Part shown: in pieces, positions 61,326 to 64,000 of the stretch | Position numbering within the stretch: position 1 is the first letter of the stretch | Layout of the letters: each line of letters opens with the position of its first letter | Origin: DASRHY01 sp046765875 | GTDB taxonomy: Bacteria; Actinomycetota; Actinomycetes; Propionibacteriales; Kribbellaceae | NCBI GenBank assembly: GCA_046765875.1 | Contig: JBKPSJ010000027.1 | Coordinates: 1-64,000 of the forward strand | DNA: 64,000 bases | Direction of reading: 5' to 3' | The notes under the pieces: model-generated | Told to the model about the DNA's origin: nothing | The model's database searches: none | Seen by the model: the letters and a program-made list of their open reading frames with translations, nothing else | Position numbers and translations under genes: made by a program

Positions 61326-61649
61326 GTGGCCCGCGTTGTCGTCGACGTGATGCTCAAGCCCGAGATCCTCGACCCGCAGGGCAAGGCCGTCCACGGAGCG
61401 TTCGGACGGCTCGGTTTCGACGGTGTGGCCGACGTCCGGCAGGGCAAGCGGTTCGAGATCACCCTGGACGGCGAGGCGACCGAGGAACGGGTGGCCGAGA
61501 TCCGCAAGGCCGCCGAAACCCTGCTGGCCAACCCGGTGATCGAGGATTTCGCCGTCCGCGTCGACGCCGACCCGGCACCGGAAGCCACGGACTCCGCCGC
61601 CGAGATGGACGCAGACGAGGCGGCCGAGGGCGAGGGCGGGGAGTCGTGA
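61326..61649 (+). CDS. purS: FGAM synthase subunit PurS
   Basis: PurS bridges PurQ and PurL in formylglycinamidine ribonucleotide synthase. The 107-residue protein has the family core VVVDVMLKPEILDPQGKAVH, LGFDGVADVRQGKRFEI and LLANPVIEDFAV, extended by a 25-residue acidic tail. GTG 61326 follows GAGGAG. Its stop overlaps the purQ GTG by 4 nt. Confidence 0.95.
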   Translation: MARVVVDVMLKPEILDPQGKAVHGAFGRLGFDGVADVRQGKRFEITLDGEATEERVAEIRKAAETLLANPVIEDFAVRVDADPAPEATDSAAEMDADEAAEGEGGES

Positions 61650-62311
61650 AGATCGGGGTGGTCACCTTCCCGGGCTCGCTGGACGACGCCGACGCCCGGC
61701 GGGCCGCGGGAATCGCCGGTGCCGAGGCGGTGACGCTGTGGCACGGCGACGCCAACCTGCACCGTGTCGACGCGGTGGTGTTGCCCGGTGGTTTCTCGTA
61801 CGGCGATTACCTGCGCGCCGGCGCGATCGCCCGCTTCGCACCAGTGATGGACAAGGTGATCAAGGCGGCGAACAAGGGGATGCCGGTGCTCGGAATCTGC
61901 AACGGCTTCCAGGTCCTGTGCGAGTCGCACCTGCTCCCCGGTGCGCTGATCAAGAACGACCACCGCAAGTTCATCTGCAAGGACCAGCGGCTCCGGATCG
62001 AGAGCAACAAGACCGCCTGGACCAGCGAGTACGACGACGGCCAGGAGGTCACCATCGTGCTCAAGAACCAGGACGGCGGGTACGTAGCCGACGCCGAGAC
62101 GCTGGACCGGCTCGAGGATGGGGGCCGGGTGGTGGCGCGCTACCTCGACGGCAACCCGAACGGCTCGTACCGCGACATCGCCGGCATCGCCAACGAGGCC
62201 GGCAACGTCGTCGGCCTGATGCCGCACCCGGAGCACTGTGTCGAGGCCCTGACCGGGCCGTCCACCGACGGACTCGCCTTCTTCACGTCGGTGCTGAAGG
62301 CCACTGTGTGA
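61646..62311 (+). CDS. purQ: FGAM synthase glutaminase subunit PurQ
   Basis: PurQ hydrolyses glutamine and passes ammonia to PurL. The 221-residue class I amidotransferase has nucleophile Cys85 (VLGICNGFQ), and His194/Glu196 (LMPHPEHCVE). Oxyanion loop LPGGFSYGDYLRAG is intact. GTG start overlaps purS; its stop overlaps the next GTG the same way. purL is not the next gene, as it often is. Confidence 0.96.
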   Translation: MKIGVVTFPGSLDDADARRAAGIAGAEAVTLWHGDANLHRVDAVVLPGGFSYGDYLRAGAIARFAPVMDKVIKAANKGMPVLGICNGFQVLCESHLLPGALIKNDHRKFICKDQRLRIESNKTAWTSEYDDGQEVTIVLKNQDGGYVADAETLDRLEDGGRVVARYLDGNPNGSYRDIAGIANEAGNVVGLMPHPEHCVEALTGPSTDGLAFFTSVLKATV

Positions 62312-64000
62312 CTCTCGTGCGTCGCTGGCTGCTCGGCGCGCTCGCGGTCTGCTTCGCCGCCGTCGCGACCGCGATACCGGCACGGGCGAGCATGCAGGCC
62401 GACGTCGTGGTCATCGGCGTACCTGGGCTGCGGTGGTCCGACGTGCAGGCCTCGCCGGAGCTGACGGCGCTGATCGACCAGGCGAACGTCGGGTCGATCT
62501 CGGTCCGGACGGCAGGGCCGCGCACGTGCCCGATCGACGGCTGGCTGACGATCAGCGCCGGCACCAGGGCGCGGGCCAGCGAGGGGAGCGGGCCGTGTCC
62601 CGCGATGCCCGCGGTCGACGGTGCCGTCGTCACGGGATGGCAGTCGTACATCGACCTGCAGCACAAGTACCGCACCGACGCGGACATCGGCCTGTTAGGT
62701 GTCTCGGGCAATGACCCGTGCGGCTTCGGGCCCGGCGGCGCGGTCGCGACCGCTCGCAAGGACGGCACGGTCGGACGGTGGCAGCCGGACTTCGACCCCG
62801 CGTTGCTTGCCCGATGCAACGATGCCGTCGTCGACGCCGGCCCGCTGCCACCAGGCGAGGGTCGCGCGGCGGCGCTCGGCCGAGTAGCCGCGATGGTGAC
62901 GCAGGCCCGTGATCAGGACAAGTGGGTCCTGCTGGCCGGTATCGCCGACGAGCCGAACCCCGCGCATGCCGAGACCCTGGTGGCGATGCAGCTTCCGCCG
63001 GATGGCGAGCCGCGCTGGCTGACCAGCAACTCGACCCGGCGGCAGGGCCTGGTCCAGATCACCGATCTGACCGCGACGCTGCTGTCTGACAGCGCGCCGG
63101 ACGCACCTCTGGACGGTGCCGAGATCTATGCCACCGGTGATCCGCACGGCGGTGCCGCCGCCGTGATCGAGGATCGCCTGGACACCAACGAGCGGTACGA
63201 GCAGCCGCTGCGGATCCTGACCCCCGTCGCGCTGACGCTGGTGGCCGCCCAGGTGCTGGCCGTGGCCTGGCACAGACTGCGCCCGTCGCGCGCTTCGCGA
63301 CAGACCGCCGTCGCGACCCTGCTCACGCAGGGCGGCTTCTTCTCGGCGGTCTTCCTCAGTTCGGTGACGAACTGGTGGCGCTGGCCGCGGCCCGGTCTGG
63401 CGCTGTACCTCGTGACGCTGGCGATCAGTGTCGCCGTCGCGGCCGGGTCGTACGCGCTGTTGCGGCGGCGGGCGGCGCTCGGGCCGTTCGTCGTGGCGTA
63501 CGTCGTGCTGGTGGTCGACGCCGTAGCGGGCACACCGCTGCAGGTGGGCAGCATGTTCGCCCAGGGGCCGGTGACCGGCGGGCGGTTCTACGGGTTCGGG
63601 AACTCGACCTTCCCCGTCATCGCGGTCGCCACCCTCACCCTGGCTGCCGTGGCGGCCAACCGGCTGCAGTGCCGATCACGGCCGTACGCCGCGCTGGCGG
63701 CACTCGTCATCGGTGCCGGCGGGCTCATCGCGGACGGCACGCCCGGCTGGGGAACCGACTTCGGCGGCGTGATCTCGCTGACGCCCGCTGTACTGCTGCT
63801 GGCCTGGGTCGCGTGGCGCGGCCGGATCACCCTGCGTGCGGTGCTGGGGTTGGGGCTGACCGGCGTCGCGGCCGTTTCGGTGCTGGCTGTCCTGGACTAC
63901 CAGCGGCCGCCGCAGGACCGGACCCACTTCGGAACGTTCTTCGCCCGGCTGCTGAACGGCGACGTCGGCAACGTCTTGGTACGCAAACTCGAACTGTCGC
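62308..64000 (+). CDS. Large membrane protein with extracytoplasmic N-terminal domain (partial)
   Basis: From GTG 62308, overlapping the purQ stop (GTGA), the frame stays open to the window end (564 codons). A signal or anchor (RRWLLGALAVCFAAVATAIP) leads to an external domain of about 290 residues (DVVVIGVPGLRWSDVQ start, paired cysteines) with the layout of a phosphatase/sulfatase-like fold. After about residue 310, membrane helices alternate with TGGRFYGFGNSTF and DGTPGWGTDFGG, motifs seen in a conserved actinobacterial membrane family. Function unknown; the C-terminus lies outside. Confidence 0.8.
   Translation, partial: MTLVRRWLLGALAVCFAAVATAIPARASMQADVVVIGVPGLRWSDVQASPELTALIDQANVGSISVRTAGPRTCPIDGWLTISAGTRARASEGSGPCPAMPAVDGAVVTGWQSYIDLQHKYRTDADIGLLGVSGNDPCGFGPGGAVATARKDGTVGRWQPDFDPALLARCNDAVVDAGPLPPGEGRAAALGRVAAMVTQARDQDKWVLLAGIADEPNPAHAETLVAMQLPPDGEPRWLTSNSTRRQGLVQITDLTATLLSDSAPDAPLDGAEIYATGDPHGGAAAVIEDRLDTNERYEQPLRILTPVALTLVAAQVLAVAWHRLRPSRASRQTAVATLLTQGGFFSAVFLSSVTNWWRWPRPGLALYLVTLAISVAVAAGSYALLRRRAALGPFVVAYVVLVVDAVAGTPLQVGSMFAQGPVTGGRFYGFGNSTFPVIAVATLTLAAVAANRLQCRSRPYAALAALVIGAGGLIADGTPGWGTDFGGVISLTPAVLLLAWVAWRGRITLRAVLGLGLTGVAAVSVLAVLDYQRPPQDRTHFGTFFARLLNGDVGNVLVRKLELS

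Overview
The window is a stretch of high-GC actinobacterial chromosome. Evidence: an actinobacterial dnaK-grpE-dnaJ-hspR operon with HspR (HAIR) operators, frequent GTG starts, many apparently leaderless promoters (TANNNT 6-8 nt before the start codon), LemA, a BTAD/NB-ARC/TPR regulator, DUF3151, ECF41 and Tat/Sec exported proteins. Gene content and codon habit suggest Kribbella or a close relative (Nocardioidaceae/Kribbellaceae). That is inference from style, not a database match. No rRNA, tRNA, CRISPR array or intact insertion sequence was seen.

Layout. 1-2.5 kb: a gene tail, an AbiEi/DUF559-type protein bracketed by inverted repeats, a 47-residue membrane microprotein and a sialidase-like protein. 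2.85-11.5 kb: heat-shock block dnaK-grpE-dnaJ-hspR and clpB, with three HspR operators, plus a VOC protein and a class I PPK2 preceded by an overlapping 33-codon ORF. 11.5-20.3 kb: small membrane proteins, a class I aminotransferase, Tat-exported phospholipase C, SDR, MFS exporter, aldo/keto reductase, an AlkZ-like protein and an ABM monooxygenase. 20.3-23.4 kb: kbl-tdh (threonine degradation) and pyrE. 23.4-29.2 kb: lemA, a large AfsR-like regulator, DedA and a SpoU methyltransferase. 29.2-31.1 kb: hydroxyquinol dioxygenase and maleylacetate reductase, two consecutive steps of the hydroxyquinol branch to 3-oxoadipate. 32-35 kb: a SIS sugar-phosphate protein divergent from a GntR/UTRA regulator, then class II fba. 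35.5-40.5 kb: a three-gene overlapping cassette ending in another AbiEi-like protein, HNH nuclease, DUF3151, DUF3800, GlxA-type regulator, cupin. 40.5-45.8 kb: AraC/VOC pair, purA with a structured leader, a VapBC-like pair and a second, divergent EF-Tu.

45.8-51.7 kb: Ser/Thr kinase with an iron-box-like palindrome upstream, a YjdF/DUF2238-like membrane protein, FKBP, purD, a probable sigma-factor remnant and purB. 51.7-56.4 kb: secreted protein and a GT2-GtrA / GT39 / small membrane protein operon. 56.3-60.6 kb: ECF41 sigma factor divergent from its likely target epimerase, methyltransferase, TetR divergent from an FAD monooxygenase. 60.7-64 kb: VTT-like membrane protein, purS-purQ, and a membrane protein running off the window.

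Six purine/pyrimidine genes (pyrE, purA, purD, purB, purS, purQ) are scattered in five places. The most unusual items are the divergent EF-Tu, which has substitutions at known elfamycin/pulvomycin resistance positions and a leader able to form mutually exclusive hairpins; two 13-bp tandem repeats after stop codons that place TGA in all three frames; a DtxR-type palindrome before a kinase gene; and the overlapping AbiEi-like cassette.
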